Source: Rhizomicrobium sp. (GTDB lineage: Bacteria > Pseudomonadota > Alphaproteobacteria > Micropepsales > Micropepsaceae). From it: 64,000 nucleotides of DNA. Shown in pieces: positions 53,314-62,233 of this stretch; position 1 is the first letter of the stretch, and each line of letters starts with the position of its first letter. The position numbers and the translations under genes were made by a program. The stretch covers positions 3,448,756 through 3,512,755 of the forward strand of contig JBBCGJ010000001.1 in NCBI GenBank assembly GCA_037200985.1, in the 5' to 3' direction. The notes under the pieces are model-generated. The model ran no database searches and was not told the origin of the DNA. It saw only the letters and a program-made list of their open reading frames with translations.

Positions 53314-54114
53314 TCAGCGACCGGTGAATTTCGGTTCGCGCTTTTCCAGAAAGGCCTTGATCGCCTCGCGGTAGTCCTCGCTCGTCGTGGCGAGCGCGTA
53401 CTGGTCGAGATCCATGAAGGTCGTGGCGTGGTGCAGCGCATTGGCCGCGGCGTTCACGCCCTGCTTGGACATGCGAACCGCATTCGGCGGCAGCCCGGCG
53501 ACCTTGTCCGCCCAGCGCCGTGCCGCGGCGAGCGCTTCGCCGTCCGGCACGACCTCGTCGGCGAGGCCCCAGGCGAGCGCCTGCTCCGCCTCGAGCTTCT
53601 CGCCGAAGATCACGAACTGCTTGGTGCGCGAGGGTCCGATCAGCGAGACCAGGCGCGGCACGGCGTGCCAGCTCATGTTCATGCCCAGCGGAATCTCCGG
53701 CAGGCGCATATGCGAGCCCCTGGCCATGATGCGGAAATCGCAGGCTGCGGCCAGCGCGCCGCCGCCGCCGATGCAGTATTTCTCGATGGCGCAGATGGTG
53801 ACCTGCTCCACCTTCTCCCAGGCGTCGCACAGGTCGGGACCGATGCGAGTCATATGACGGCGTTCGAGCAGGCCGGAAGCGCGGCGGCGGTCCATCGCGG
53901 GGTCTTTCAGGTCGGCGCCGGCGCTGAAAGCGCCCTTGCCGGTGAGGATCACCGCCTGGGTCTCCAGATCGTCGGCGAAGCCCCGCGCCGCCGCGGTCAT
54001 CTCCAGGATGAGCTGGCGCGACAGCGCATTGCGCCCATCGCCGCGATCCATCGTGACGGTCGCGACGGCGCCGTCGCGCTCCACCGATACGAACGCGCCG
54101 ATCTTCGTCGCCAT
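53314..54114 (-). CDS. Enoyl-CoA hydratase/isomerase family protein
   Basis: The 266-aa product has the crotonase fold signature: ALSRQLILEMTAAA, GAFSAGADL (oxyanion-hole Ala-Asp), IEKYCIGGGGALAAACDFRI, and DEVVPDGEA. The two catalytic Glu of hydratases are not both obvious (IEKYC and MRLPEIPLG), so isomerase or other crotonase activities are possible. It acts in acyl-CoA metabolism. It starts 188 bp from the palindromic repeat and has no operon partner. Confidence 0.88.
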   Translation of the reverse strand: MATKIGAFVSVERDGAVATVTMDRGDGRNALSRQLILEMTAAARGFADDLETQAVILTGKGAFSAGADLKDPAMDRRRASGLLERRHMTRIGPDLCDAWEKVEQVTICAIEKYCIGGGGALAAACDFRIMARGSHMRLPEIPLGMNMSWHAVPRLVSLIGPSRTKQFVIFGEKLEAEQALAWGLADEVVPDGEALAAARRWADKVAGLPPNAVRMSKQGVNAAANALHHATTFMDLDQYALATTSEDYREAIKAFLEKREPKFTGR

Positions 54115-54169
54115 GCGATCCCTCCGGGCGAAAACTAGAGTTTGTTACAATCGGATTTATCCAAAAAAC

Positions 54170-54255
54170 CGTCATCGCCGGCCTTGTGCCGGCGACCATA
54201 AGCACACCTGCCGCGGTTGGAAGTATGGGCGGCCGGGACAAGCCTGGCCATGACG
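54170..54255. repeat. Palindromic intergenic repeat (GTCATCGCCGGC type)
   Basis: CGTCATCGCCGGCCTTGTGCCGGCGACC and GGCGGCCGGGACAAGCCTGGCCATGACG form two hairpins with paired ends, as at 13902-13981. It lies upstream of the enoyl-CoA hydratase gene and past the end of the exported gene at 54302. Confidence 0.7.
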
Positions 54256-54301
54256 ACCTTTTCCAAACGATTCAACCCGATACGAAGCCAACCCTAGCGC
54301 A

Positions 54302-55156
54302 TCACGGCGGCGAGTTCTGCACCGCGGTCACGGTCTGGCCGGAAACCATGTAGCGGAGGACATATTCCTCCAGCTCGGCACTGCCGGCCTCGCGGTCGTG
54401 GAAGCGGAACTCTGCCTCGTCGGCGCCGGCGCTCACGCTGCCGAAATCGTCGTCCGCGACGGACAGGCTGTGGCGCCCCGCGAATATCGTTCGCGGCGCG
54501 CGCGCGGTCGGGCCCGGCCGGCGGATGGAATAGGCGATGTCCGACAGCGGCGCCTCGCACAGCGTGGGCAGGTGTTTCTCAGCCAGGAAGCGTCGCCCGT
54601 CCGCGTCGGGCGGCGAAACCGCGTAGTCGAACCGGTCGTAGGATTTGCGGCTGTCGCGATAAGGCGGCGACGCCACGCGCATGATCTCGGTCCAGCCGGC
54701 GTCGCCATGCTGGAACAGCATGAGCTCGGTATCGGTGCCGCACGGGATTCCGAAGGTCGCCGTGATGCCGAGCAGGCCGGGATCGATGCGCCGCACCTCG
54801 AAGGTCAGCTCCCATCCGCCGCGGGCGGCGCCCATCGTGACCGGTGTGTCGGTGCGCGCCCAGCCGAGACGCGACAGATCGACTTCGATGCCGTCGGCGT
54901 CGACGTTTTCCGGCTGGCAGCGCATATAGGCGAGCACGAAAGCGGCCAGGCTCGACTTCATCTCGATGATCGCGACGCCGGCCTCGCGCGACAGGAGGGT
55001 GCTTGCATCGGCGCCGGCGGGAATCGTCAGCAGCGCGCTACGGGCGTCCTGCACCAGCGAGGCGGAGGCGCTGATATCGGCCTGCGGACAATTCGCGGCC
55101 CGCGCGAGCGGCGCCGTCGCGAGAACGATGACAAGCACGAATATCGGACGCCACAC
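54302..55156 (-). CDS. Exported hypothetical protein
   Basis: The frame starts at GTG 55154-55156 and gives 284 aa with a signal peptide (MWRPIFVLVIVLATAPLARA). The mature part is acidic, with Cys at residue 23 (NCPQ) and several others (MRCQP, GIPCGTD, TLCEAP), so disulfides are likely. No catalytic motif is seen. Function unknown; periplasmic or secreted. Confidence 0.65.
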   Translation of the reverse strand: MWRPIFVLVIVLATAPLARAANCPQADISASASLVQDARSALLTIPAGADASTLLSREAGVAIIEMKSSLAAFVLAYMRCQPENVDADGIEVDLSRLGWARTDTPVTMGAARGGWELTFEVRRIDPGLLGITATFGIPCGTDTELMLFQHGDAGWTEIMRVASPPYRDSRKSYDRFDYAVSPPDADGRRFLAEKHLPTLCEAPLSDIAYSIRRPGPTARAPRTIFAGRHSLSVADDDFGSVSAGADEAEFRFHDREAGSAELEEYVLRYMVSGQTVTAVQNSPP

Positions 55157-55207
55157 AGCACTCCCCCCGAGGCGGCGCGCGGAGCATCGGTTCGCTTTGC
55201 GGCGGAT

Positions 55208-56008
55208 TTATGCCGGACTTTGCATGTTGTGCACGATGCCGAGCAGCGTGGTGCGCGGCAGGAAGGGCGCCAGCGTGGCGAGCATCCTGTTGCGCGCGCC
55301 GGTGACGACGATGCGGCGGTTCTTCTGGAAGCCGCGATAGCCCATCCGTGCCACCGTGGCCGAGCTCATCGGCGTTCCGAGATTCGACAGCTTGGTCTTG
55401 CCCGTGCCGGCGCGGGCGCGGAAATTGCTTTCTGTCGGTCCGGGACATAAGCAGCTCACATGCACGCCGGTGCCTTCGGCCTCTTTCCACAAGGCTTCGG
55501 AGAACGACAGCACGAAGGCCTTGGACGCGTAATAGACCGCCATCAGCGGGCCGGGCTGGAAGGCGGCGGTCGAGGCCACGTTGAGCACGCCGCCGCGGCC
55601 ATAGGACAGCATCCGCGGCCAGAAGGCATGCGTAAGCTCCGCGAGAGCGCGGATGTTGAGATCGATCATGCCCATCTCGTCCTTGAGGTCCGAGCCGGCA
55701 TAGGCGCCGGCGATGCCGTAGCCGGCATTGTTGACCAGAACGTCGACGCCGAGGCCGCGCGCGCGGATCGTGTCGGCGAGGACACTCGCGGCGCCGACGA
55801 CGCCGAGGTCGGCCGCGATGGCGGTGGTTTTGATCTTATGTTTGGCGGCGAGTTCGCCCGCGAGCTTTTCCAGCGCATCCGCCGACCGGGCGGTGAGGAT
55901 GAGGTCGTAGCCGCCTTCCGCGAAGCAGCGCGCCAGTTCGACGCCGATCCCCATGCTGGCGCCGGTGACGAGCGCGGTCTGTCCTTCACCCTTGCGTTTG
56001 CGAGCCAT
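55208..56008 (-). CDS. Short-chain dehydrogenase/reductase
   Basis: Start ATG 56006-56008 gives 266 aa. The Rossmann site TALVTGASMGIGVELAR, the NNAGYG block, the Ser (NVASTAAF) and the YxxxK catalytic pair (YYASKAFVLSFSEAL) are present. Cytosolic NAD(P)-dependent oxidoreductase, substrate unknown. It follows the TetR gene with an 11-bp gap, so the operon is probably controlled by that TetR. Confidence 0.93.
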   Translation of the reverse strand: MARKRKGEGQTALVTGASMGIGVELARCFAEGGYDLILTARSADALEKLAGELAAKHKIKTTAIAADLGVVGAASVLADTIRARGLGVDVLVNNAGYGIAGAYAGSDLKDEMGMIDLNIRALAELTHAFWPRMLSYGRGGVLNVASTAAFQPGPLMAVYYASKAFVLSFSEALWKEAEGTGVHVSCLCPGPTESNFRARAGTGKTKLSNLGTPMSSATVARMGYRGFQKNRRIVVTGARNRMLATLAPFLPRTTLLGIVHNMQSPA

Positions 56009-56019
56009 GATGTCCTCCC

Positions 56020-56640
56020 TCAGGTGTTGGCGATGGCGCGCCACAGCGCGTCTTCCATGGTGGCGGCGGTGACGGCGTCGAACGCGATCGCATCCTGGCC
56101 GGCGAATTTCGCGAGTCCGGCTGCGGCGCCCCACATCAGGGCGACGACGAGGGTCGGATCGATGTCGCGGATCGCGCCGGCCGCGCGCGCCTCGGCCATG
56201 AAGACCTGGGCGGTTTCGGCATAGGTGCGGCCGAGGGCGCGGGACTCCGCGTCGAGATAGGCGCCGTGATGGTGCAGGTCCATGAACCTTGCGGCGCTGG
56301 GATAGGTCCGGGCGAACGCCATCATGCGCTGCCAATAGGCGGAGAACTTCTCGCGCGCGGATAGCGACGGCGGCAGGGGCGCCAGGACGAAGGCGTTGTA
56401 GACGCCCTTCCAATGGCGGTAGAGCGCGTTGACCAGCGCCTCTTTGCTGGCGAAGTAACGGTAGACCGTGCCGATGGCGACCCCGGCCCTGGCGGCGATT
56501 TCCGGTACCGCGACGCCGTCGAAGCCCCGCGCCTCGAACAGGTCGAGCGCGGCATCGAGCAACCGGACGCGCTTGTCGCTTCCGGCGAATTTTCCTGTGT
56601 TCTCAATCGTTTCTAACGTCGTCACGTCGCGCTGACACAT
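56020..56640 (-). CDS. TetR-family transcriptional regulator
   Basis: I start at ATG 56638-56640 (206 aa). Longer frames from 56658 or 56682 run through the operator palindrome. The N-terminal helix-turn-helix is RLLDAALDLFEARGFDGVAVPEIAARAGVAIGTVYRYFASKEALVN, typical TetR. The ligand-binding C-terminus carries HHHGAYLDAE. A perfect 20-bp palindrome overlaps the start. The first start codon could also be GTG 56625. It is upstream of, and transcribed with, the SDR gene. Confidence 0.92.
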   Translation of the reverse strand: MCQRDVTTLETIENTGKFAGSDKRVRLLDAALDLFEARGFDGVAVPEIAARAGVAIGTVYRYFASKEALVNALYRHWKGVYNAFVLAPLPPSLSAREKFSAYWQRMMAFARTYPSAARFMDLHHHGAYLDAESRALGRTYAETAQVFMAEARAAGAIRDIDPTLVVALMWGAAAGLAKFAGQDAIAFDAVTAATMEDALWRAIANT

Positions 56641-56658
56641 GAATGAACGTTCATTCAT
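56639..56658. promoter_or_regulatory. Palindromic TetR operator
   Basis: ATGAATGAACGTTCATTCAT is a perfect 20-bp palindrome at the start of the TetR gene. Such ATGAAT...ATTCAT inverted repeats are typical TetR operators, so it is the probable autoregulatory site. It would block transcription of tetR-SDR when TetR is bound. Confidence 0.75.
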
Positions 56659-56706
56659 ATCGCGACCCGGTGCTTTCGGCAAGGGAGGGAGGATCGGGAA
56701 AGAAGC

Positions 56707-57195
56707 CTATTCGGCCGGGACGAAGGCGGCGCGGGCGTCGCGCAGCGCGGCTTTCAGCGTGCCTGCAAAGCTGGCCCGCTCCTCCGGCGCCAGGAACTGG
56801 CCGATGCGCAGGAACCGGCCATGGCTCCACAGGGTGAGCTGGCTGGCGTGTTCGGGCGGATCGTCCATCTCGACCCGCACCCAATAGGGATTGAACATCC
56901 ATTCCCGCGACGGGCCGTCCGGCGGGATGCGGGCGACGGTGAGCCGCGCCGGCGTCAGCGTCACCCGCTCCGCCCGCCTGGCGGCGCGGCTGCTGGCGCG
57001 GAAGGCCCAGGCCAGCAGCGCCACGTCGAGGCCCATGAACGGCGCGATCGGCCAAGCGCCCTTGAGGACGAAGCTCAGCGCGAAGACGACGTTGATGAGC
57101 CCGACCGCGATCAGGATCGCGCGCAGTGTCTGCGGCCGCAGTGGCGGACTGGGCCGCAGGACCGCGTCGAGCAGGATGTCGTCTTCGGACGCCAT
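56707..57195 (-). CDS. DUF2244 membrane protein
   Basis: Start ATG 57193-57195 gives 162 aa. Two hydrophobic segments (ILIAVGLINVVFALSFVLKG and PFMGLDVALLAWAFRA) are followed by LTPARLTVARIPPDG and EWMFNPYWVRVEMD, the DUF2244 signature. It is divergent from nth (69 bp), a common alphaproteobacterial pairing. Function unknown, inner membrane. Confidence 0.85.
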   Translation of the reverse strand: MASEDDILLDAVLRPSPPLRPQTLRAILIAVGLINVVFALSFVLKGAWPIAPFMGLDVALLAWAFRASSRAARRAERVTLTPARLTVARIPPDGPSREWMFNPYWVRVEMDDPPEHASQLTLWSHGRFLRIGQFLAPEERASFAGTLKAALRDARAAFVPAE

Positions 57196-57264
57196 GGCGA
57201 GGGCAATACTTGCGCGGCAAATCCGTTCCCGCAACAGTCCGCGTGCATCCGCATCAGGCCCGCA

Positions 57265-57966
57265 ATGCCACGCGCCTTCACGCCCGCCGAGATCGACGAT
57301 TTCTTCGCCCGGCTGAAGAAGGCGATTCCCGAGCCCAAGACCGAATTGAAATCGGTGAATCCCTACACGCTGCTGGTGGCGGTGGTGCTGTCGGCGCAGG
57401 CGACCGACAAGAGCGTGAACAAGGCGACCGAGCCGCTGTTCAAGATCGTGGACACGCCGGAGAAGATGGTCGCGCTGGGCGAGGCGAAGCTGACACAGTA
57501 CATCAAGACCATCGGGCTTTATCGCGGCAAGGCGAAGAACGTCATCGCGTTGTCGAAGCTTCTGATCGAACGCCATGGCGGGAAGGTGCCGCACACGCGC
57601 GAGGAGCTCGAAGCGCTACCCGGCGCGGGGCGCAAGACGGCGAATGTCGTGCTCAACGTCGCCTTCGGCCAGAAGACCATCGCGGTCGACACCCACATCT
57701 TCCGCGTGTGCAACCGCACCAACCTGGCACCGGGCAAGACCGTGCTCGAGGTCGAGCTGAAGCTCGAGAAGAAGGTGCCGGACAAATACAAGCTGCATGC
57801 CCATCACTGGCTGATCCTGCACGGGCGCTATACCTGCATCGCGCGCAAGCCGCTGTGCCCGACCTGCGTGGTGCGCGATCTCTGCCGCTACAAGAACAAG
57901 ACGCAGGAAGGCGAGGTCGTCAGGAAACCGGCCGCGGCGGCGCGACGCGGGCGCGCAGCGCGCTGA
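57265..57966 (+). CDS. nth: Endonuclease III (DNA-(apurinic/apyrimidinic site) lyase)
   Basis: The 233-aa enzyme excises oxidised pyrimidines. LLVAVVLSAQATDKSVN, the HhH motif LPGAGRKTANVVLNVAF (with catalytic Lys) and VDTHIFRVCNR (catalytic Asp) are present. The four-Cys iron-sulfur loop is CIARKPLCPTCVVRDLC (C-x6-C-x2-C-x5-C). The last 47 bases overlap the convergent lipoprotein gene. The start ATG 57265 has AGGCCC upstream. Confidence 0.95.
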   Translation: MPRAFTPAEIDDFFARLKKAIPEPKTELKSVNPYTLLVAVVLSAQATDKSVNKATEPLFKIVDTPEKMVALGEAKLTQYIKTIGLYRGKAKNVIALSKLLIERHGGKVPHTREELEALPGAGRKTANVVLNVAFGQKTIAVDTHIFRVCNRTNLAPGKTVLEVELKLEKKVPDKYKLHAHHWLILHGRYTCIARKPLCPTCVVRDLCRYKNKTQEGEVVRKPAAAARRGRAAR

Positions 57967-58294
57967 GGCAGGTCTCGTCGGCGGCGATGCTTCGGCCGCG
58001 CGGCGCGGTCTCGACATGCCACACCGCGGTATCGCCGGCGCGCGAATAGAGGAAGAAGAACGCCTTGCAGGACGCGCCGTCGAAGCGCCAGATCTGCGCC
58101 GTACCGTCATGGCGCACGAAGGCCGGCTGGCCGTATTGCGCCTTCAAATCCGCCTCGTGCAGGCCGGTGGTTCCCACCGGCTCGCCTTCCGGCGGCGCGG
58201 CCGGAAGCGCGACATGGTCCGGCCCGGCCGACCGCGGCGCGGCGCAGGCGCCGAGCAGGGCGCAGAGCAGAAGAACGAGGACCGGCCGGTTCAT
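57920..58294 (-). CDS. Lipoprotein of unknown function
   Basis: Start ATG 58292-58294 gives 124 aa. The signal peptide ends in a lipobox (LLGAC) with Cys17 as the acylated residue. The rest has QYGQPAFVRHDGTAQIWRFD and CKAFFFLY, like a small SmpA/OmlA-like domain (the GxPxxxrrxxxxxxWxY pattern). It overlaps EI24 by 4 bases and ends inside nth's reverse strand. Probably an outer-membrane lipoprotein. Confidence 0.7.
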   Translation of the reverse strand: MNRPVLVLLLCALLGACAAPRSAGPDHVALPAAPPEGEPVGTTGLHEADLKAQYGQPAFVRHDGTAQIWRFDGASCKAFFFLYSRAGDTAVWHVETAPRGRSIAADETCLSALRARVAPPRPVS

Positions 58295-58965
58295 GACTTT
58301 CCTTCCAGATGCGTCACGCGTTTGAACAGATGTGCCATCAAAGCGGCACCGAAAAAAGGCGCGATCAGGTCGATGCCGGGAATAAGGGTCAAGACCGCGA
58401 TCACCAGTCCGCCGGCATAGACCTTTCCCGCATGGCGGCGCCGCAACGCATCGCTTTGCTGCGACGAAAGATGGCGCAACGCCGCGAGCTCGAAGAACTC
58501 GCGCCCCAGCAGCCAGCCATTGGCGAGCAGCGCGACGGCTTCCGGAACGAACGGGATCTCGGCGTCCAGCGCCAGCGCCGCGCCGTTGATCAGCACGGCC
58601 AGCACGATCAGCTTCACGCGCTCGCCGGTGCCGCCGAGGAAGGGCGCGCCCGGCGCCTTGGGATCGTTGGGATAGAAGCGGGCATCGACCTTGGCGGCGA
58701 TGCGGTCGAGGAACAGCGAGCCGACCAGCGCCGCCACCGGGGCGCCCAGCGCGAGGACGGCGAGGAGCAGGGCCAGCGGCGCGGCGACTTCGAGCAGCGT
58801 CTTGAGCCAGGCCGGCACCGAGGCGGGAAGCTGGACGATGACGTATTCGAGGCCCACGATCAGGCCGACGAACACGAGCCCGGACACCACCAGCACCCAG
58901 AACAGCAGGCCCACGAAGTCGCGGCCGAACAGTGTCGCGACCGTCTTGCGCAAGCTTGCGAACAT
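58291..58965 (-). CDS. EI24-domain (CysZ-like) membrane protein
   Basis: The 224-aa protein has about four membrane helices (around 20-42, 60-85, 115-135, 185-210). The motifs FLDRIAAKVDARFYP, GWLLGREFFELAALRH and LIPGIDLIAPFFGAALMAHLF are shared with EI24/CysZ proteins. In enterobacteria CysZ transports sulfate, but this group's substrate is unproven. It overlaps the lipoprotein gene by 4 bases and is divergent from the PfkB kinase by 46 bp. Confidence 0.88.
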   Translation of the reverse strand: MFASLRKTVATLFGRDFVGLLFWVLVVSGLVFVGLIVGLEYVIVQLPASVPAWLKTLLEVAAPLALLLAVLALGAPVAALVGSLFLDRIAAKVDARFYPNDPKAPGAPFLGGTGERVKLIVLAVLINGAALALDAEIPFVPEAVALLANGWLLGREFFELAALRHLSSQQSDALRRRHAGKVYAGGLVIAVLTLIPGIDLIAPFFGAALMAHLFKRVTHLEGKS

Positions 58966-59011
58966 GGCCGGCGTCCTCTAACTCACTAGCGGTTATAGCG
59001 GGGAACGGCGC

Positions 59012-60001
59012 ATGGCGCACAAATTCGACGTGACGGGAATGGGCAATGCGATCGTGGACGTGCTGGCGCCCGTCGAGGAGCAATTCCTGCTCGACCATTC
59101 CATCGCCAAGGGCGTGATGACGCTGATCGACGAGCATCGCGCGGTCCAGCTGCACGGCGCGCTCCGGAACACGCGCGAGATCGCGGGCGGCTCGGGCGCC
59201 AACACCATGGCGGGCTTCGCCTCGCTGGGCGGCAACGGCGTCTTTCAGGGCAAGGTGAAGCAGGACCGGCTGGGCGAGGCCTTCCGCGCCTCGATGAAGG
59301 ACACCGGCGTGCATTTCACCACGCCGTCCGCAACGGACGGGCCCGCCACCGCGCTCTGCGTCGTCGCGGTGACGCCGGACGAGCAGCGCAGCATGAGCAC
59401 CTATCTCGGCGCGGCGCAGAAATTCTCGGTCGCCGACCTCAACGCGGAAGAAATCGCGGCGTCGGCCGTCCTTTATATCGAAGGCTATCTGTGGGACCCG
59501 CCGAGCGCGCGCGAGGCCTGCATCGCGGCGATGGACATCGCGCACAAGGCCGGCAACAAGGTCGCCTTCGCGATGTCGGACCCCTTCCTGATCGGCCGCT
59601 ATGGCGACGAATTCCGCGCCAGGCTCGACAGTTTCGACATCATCTTCGCCAACGAGGATGAGTCCAAGGCGCTGTTCGAGGTGGAGACCTTCGACGAGGT
59701 GCTGCAGGCGGCGCGCCGCCACAAGGGCATCAAGGCGCTGACGCGCTCCGAGAAGGGCTGCGTGATCGCCAGCGGCGACGAGGTGCATGTGGTGGACGCC
59801 GCGCCGGTCGCGCGCGTGCTCGACACCACGGGCGCGGGCGACCAGTTCGCCGCCGGCTTCCTCTATGGGCTGACGCACAAGAAGCATCTGGCCGATTGCG
59901 GACGGATCGCGGGTCTGTGCGCGGCGGAGGTGATCTCGCACTACGGCGCCCGCCCGGAAGTCCCGCTGCGCAAGCTCGCGGTGGAGGCGGGGTTGATCTA
60001 A
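59012..60001 (+). CDS. PfkB-family adenosine kinase-like enzyme
   Basis: The 329-aa product starts MAHKFDVTGMGNAIVDVLAP. It has the substrate block GGSGANTMAGFASLGG, the NEDESKALF segment and the catalytic loop DTTGAGDQFAAGFLYGLTHKKHL (PfkB signature 2; Asp at GAGD). The VIASGDEVHVVDAAPV region precedes it. It phosphorylates adenosine or another nucleoside/sugar with ATP. It is a common neighbour of nth in alphaproteobacteria. Substrate adenosine is by family, not by proof. Confidence 0.93.
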   Translation: MAHKFDVTGMGNAIVDVLAPVEEQFLLDHSIAKGVMTLIDEHRAVQLHGALRNTREIAGGSGANTMAGFASLGGNGVFQGKVKQDRLGEAFRASMKDTGVHFTTPSATDGPATALCVVAVTPDEQRSMSTYLGAAQKFSVADLNAEEIAASAVLYIEGYLWDPPSAREACIAAMDIAHKAGNKVAFAMSDPFLIGRYGDEFRARLDSFDIIFANEDESKALFEVETFDEVLQAARRHKGIKALTRSEKGCVIASGDEVHVVDAAPVARVLDTTGAGDQFAAGFLYGLTHKKHLADCGRIAGLCAAEVISHYGARPEVPLRKLAVEAGLI

Positions 60002-60034
60002 GACGCGCTGGTTTCGCGGAACCAATTCCAAATC

Positions 60035-60109
60035 GTCATTCCCGCGAAAGCGGGAATCCAGACCCAGCTATCCGCCCGTCACTGGATGCCCGCCTGCGCG
60101 GGCATGACA
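60035..60109. repeat. Palindromic intergenic repeat, GTCATTCCCGCG type
   Basis: GTCATTCCCGCGAAAGCGGGAATCCAG and CTGGATGCCCGCCTGCGCGGGCATGACA form two hairpins. The same family as 33695-33776 and 46406-46482. It lies between the PfkB kinase and the convergent YjbQ gene. Confidence 0.85.
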
Positions 60110-60127
60110 GAAACTTTTCTTACGCGG

Positions 60128-60547
60128 CTATTCGCCCATCACATGCGCCGCGACCTCGCGCACATGCCCGCGATCCCGGTGCTCGAACACATAGATCGCC
60201 TGCCAGGTGCCCAGCACCATCCTTCCGTCCGAGACCGGAATCGACAGCGACGTCTGCGTCAGTGCACTGCGGATATGCGCCGGCATGTCGTCGGGGCCTT
60301 CCGTCGTGTGCCGGTAGAGGCCCGGGTCGCGCGACACGGTGCGGCGCATGAAACCTTCCAGATCGGTCAGCACATCGGGATCGGCATTCTCCTGCACCAG
60401 CAGCGACGCCGAGGTGTGGCGGATGAACAGCGTCAACAATCCCTCGCGGATTGCCGACTGCGCGACGAAGCGCGCGACCTCCGCCGTGATGTCGACGAGA
60501 CCGGGACCGCGCGTGCGGATCGCGAGCGTGGCGGAGTGCTGCTTCAT
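60128..60547 (-). CDS. YjbQ/UPF0047-family protein
   Basis: The 139-aa product starts MKQHSATLAIRTRGPGLVDI. The conserved FIRHTSASLLVQENADPDV and HIRSALTQTSLSIPVSDGRMVLGTWQAIYVFEHR are of the UPF0047 family (YjbQ, thiamine-phosphate related activity). The metal-binding His (FIRHTSAS) and the GTWQ motif are present. It overlaps the Smr gene by 4 bases. Confidence 0.93.
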   Translation of the reverse strand: MKQHSATLAIRTRGPGLVDITAEVARFVAQSAIREGLLTLFIRHTSASLLVQENADPDVLTDLEGFMRRTVSRDPGLYRHTTEGPDDMPAHIRSALTQTSLSIPVSDGRMVLGTWQAIYVFEHRDRGHVREVAAHVMGE

Positions 60548-61041
60548 CGGCCCTTGCGCAGATAGACATAGAGCGCGCCCTCGCCACCGTGTTTGCGATG
60601 CGCGCCACGCGTGCCGGCGAGCAGGCCGGCGAATTCGGGCTCCTTGAGCCAGCGCGGCACCGCGGCCTTCAGCACGCCGCGCGCGCGTCCGTGCAATTCC
60701 AGGTCGAACGGCGCGTCCGCATCCATCGCCTTACCCTTTCCGGTCACCACCAGAACGAGCTTGTGCCCCCTTTGTTGCGCGCCCTTCAGAAACAGGATCA
60801 GCGCGCGATGCGCGGCATTCTCCGTCAGGCCGTGCAGGTCGAGCTTGGCCTCGGGCTCCAGGAGGCCGCGGCGCAGGCGTTCCGTGGTGCGGCCGTCGAC
60901 GCCGCTGCCGCCCTCGACGATGCGCGCGGGGCGCTTGGGCGGCGCGGGCGGCTTCAGGACGTCGGCGTGGAGCGGACGCGCCTCGGCGAAGCTCTGCACG
61001 AAGAGCTCGCGTTCCTCCTCGGTCGTCTTGCGCCGGCTCAT
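60544..61041 (-). CDS. Smr-domain protein
   Basis: The 165-aa protein has the Smr nuclease-like domain: LDLHGLTENAAHRALILFL, LVLVVTGKGK and GTRGAHRKHGGEGALYVYLRK. It is the stand-alone DUF/SmrA type, without the MutS2 parts. Such domains may nick DNA or RNA. N-terminal MSRRKTTEEERELFVQ is the usual start. It overlaps mltA and yjbQ by four bases each, in one operon. Confidence 0.92.
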   Translation of the reverse strand: MSRRKTTEEERELFVQSFAEARPLHADVLKPPAPPKRPARIVEGGSGVDGRTTERLRRGLLEPEAKLDLHGLTENAAHRALILFLKGAQQRGHKLVLVVTGKGKAMDADAPFDLELHGRARGVLKAAVPRWLKEPEFAGLLAGTRGAHRKHGGEGALYVYLRKGR

Positions 61042-62162
61042 GGCGTCGGCGCCACGCCGTCCGGCAGCAGCACGAAGAAACGCGCATGCGCCTTCATCTT
61101 GCCGGCGGTGTCCTCGGCCTCCGGCCCGAAGCCGAAGAAGATGTCGGCGCGCGCCGGCCCCCGGATCGCGCCGCCGGTGTCCTGGGCGACGAACAGGCCC
61201 TCGCCCGCGATGAACATCGGCGTCCCGAAGGCATGAATCGTCGGATCAACGGCGACGCTGGCGCGCGGCGTCAGCGCCACGCCCTCGCTGCCCGCCGGGC
61301 CCAGCGCGCGGTCGCCCACCTCTTCCTGTCGGAAGAAGATGAACGACGCGTCGGTCTCCATCACCCGCCGCCCTTCGACCGGATGCGCCGTCAGCCAGGC
61401 GCGGATCGACTGCATCGAGACGTCCGCGCGCTTGAGCGCGCCGTCGGCGATCAGCGTGCGCCCGATCGGCGTATAGGGATGGCCGTTCTGGCCGGCATAG
61501 GTGACGCGCAGCATCCGCCCGTCGTCCAGCCGGACGCGGCCGGAGCCCTGGATGTGCAGGAAGAACACCGACACCGGATCGTCGCTCCAGAACAGCACCG
61601 GCGCGGTCCGGGGCGGATGCGCGTCGATCTGGGCGCGCGTCGGATAGGGCTTGAGATAGTGGCCGTCGACGCTTCCGGCGATGCGAACACCCTTCCATTC
61701 GGGGCGGAACAGGCCGAGATCCACCATCACCAGGTCGTCCGGCACGCCATAGACCGGGGCGCGATAGGCGCCGTGACGCGTGGCGCTGCCCTTCAGCAAG
61801 GGTTCGTAATAGCCGGTGACGAGGCCGTCGCCGTTGTCGATGGCATAGGGCGTGAAGGCGCTTTCGAAGAAGCCGCGCGCGTCGCCGGTGGCGGCGGCGC
61901 AGGCTTTCTGCCAGTCCCGGGCGGTTCCCGCATAGGCCATCGGGGCGTCCGGCGGCAGCGCGGCGATCTTGGCGCAGGACCGTTTGAATGCGGCCAGGGC
62001 GGCCGTCGTGTCGGCCTCGCGCCAGCCCGGCAGATCGGCATAGGTCGCGGCGCCGAGCCGCAAATGCTCCAGCGGCGGAACGCGGACATAGCTCCACCAC
62101 ACGCCGAAACCGACGGCGGCGATCAGGACAAAGAGGAGAACTAAGAGAATCCGCGGACGCAT
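61038..62162 (-). CDS. mltA: Membrane-bound lytic murein transglycosylase A
   Basis: The 374-aa product has an N-terminal hydrophobic anchor (ILLVLLFVLIAAVGFGVWW) and no lipobox, unlike E. coli MltA. The MltA domain (GLVTGYYEPLLKGS, FFLHIQGSGRVRLDDG) and the C-terminal 3D domain (VAQDTGGAIRGPARADIFFG) are present, with the catalytic Asp usual in the last. It cleaves peptidoglycan to 1,6-anhydro products during growth. It overlaps the Smr gene and lies after timA on the same strand. Confidence 0.95.
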   Translation of the reverse strand: MRPRILLVLLFVLIAAVGFGVWWSYVRVPPLEHLRLGAATYADLPGWREADTTAALAAFKRSCAKIAALPPDAPMAYAGTARDWQKACAAATGDARGFFESAFTPYAIDNGDGLVTGYYEPLLKGSATRHGAYRAPVYGVPDDLVMVDLGLFRPEWKGVRIAGSVDGHYLKPYPTRAQIDAHPPRTAPVLFWSDDPVSVFFLHIQGSGRVRLDDGRMLRVTYAGQNGHPYTPIGRTLIADGALKRADVSMQSIRAWLTAHPVEGRRVMETDASFIFFRQEEVGDRALGPAGSEGVALTPRASVAVDPTIHAFGTPMFIAGEGLFVAQDTGGAIRGPARADIFFGFGPEAEDTAGKMKAHARFFVLLPDGVAPTP

Positions 62163-62233
62163 CGAGACACAGTAATGCGATTTCGGACTACGCTTAAACC
62201 CGTTAGGGGCGGGCCTGACCCGTCGATCTGTGA

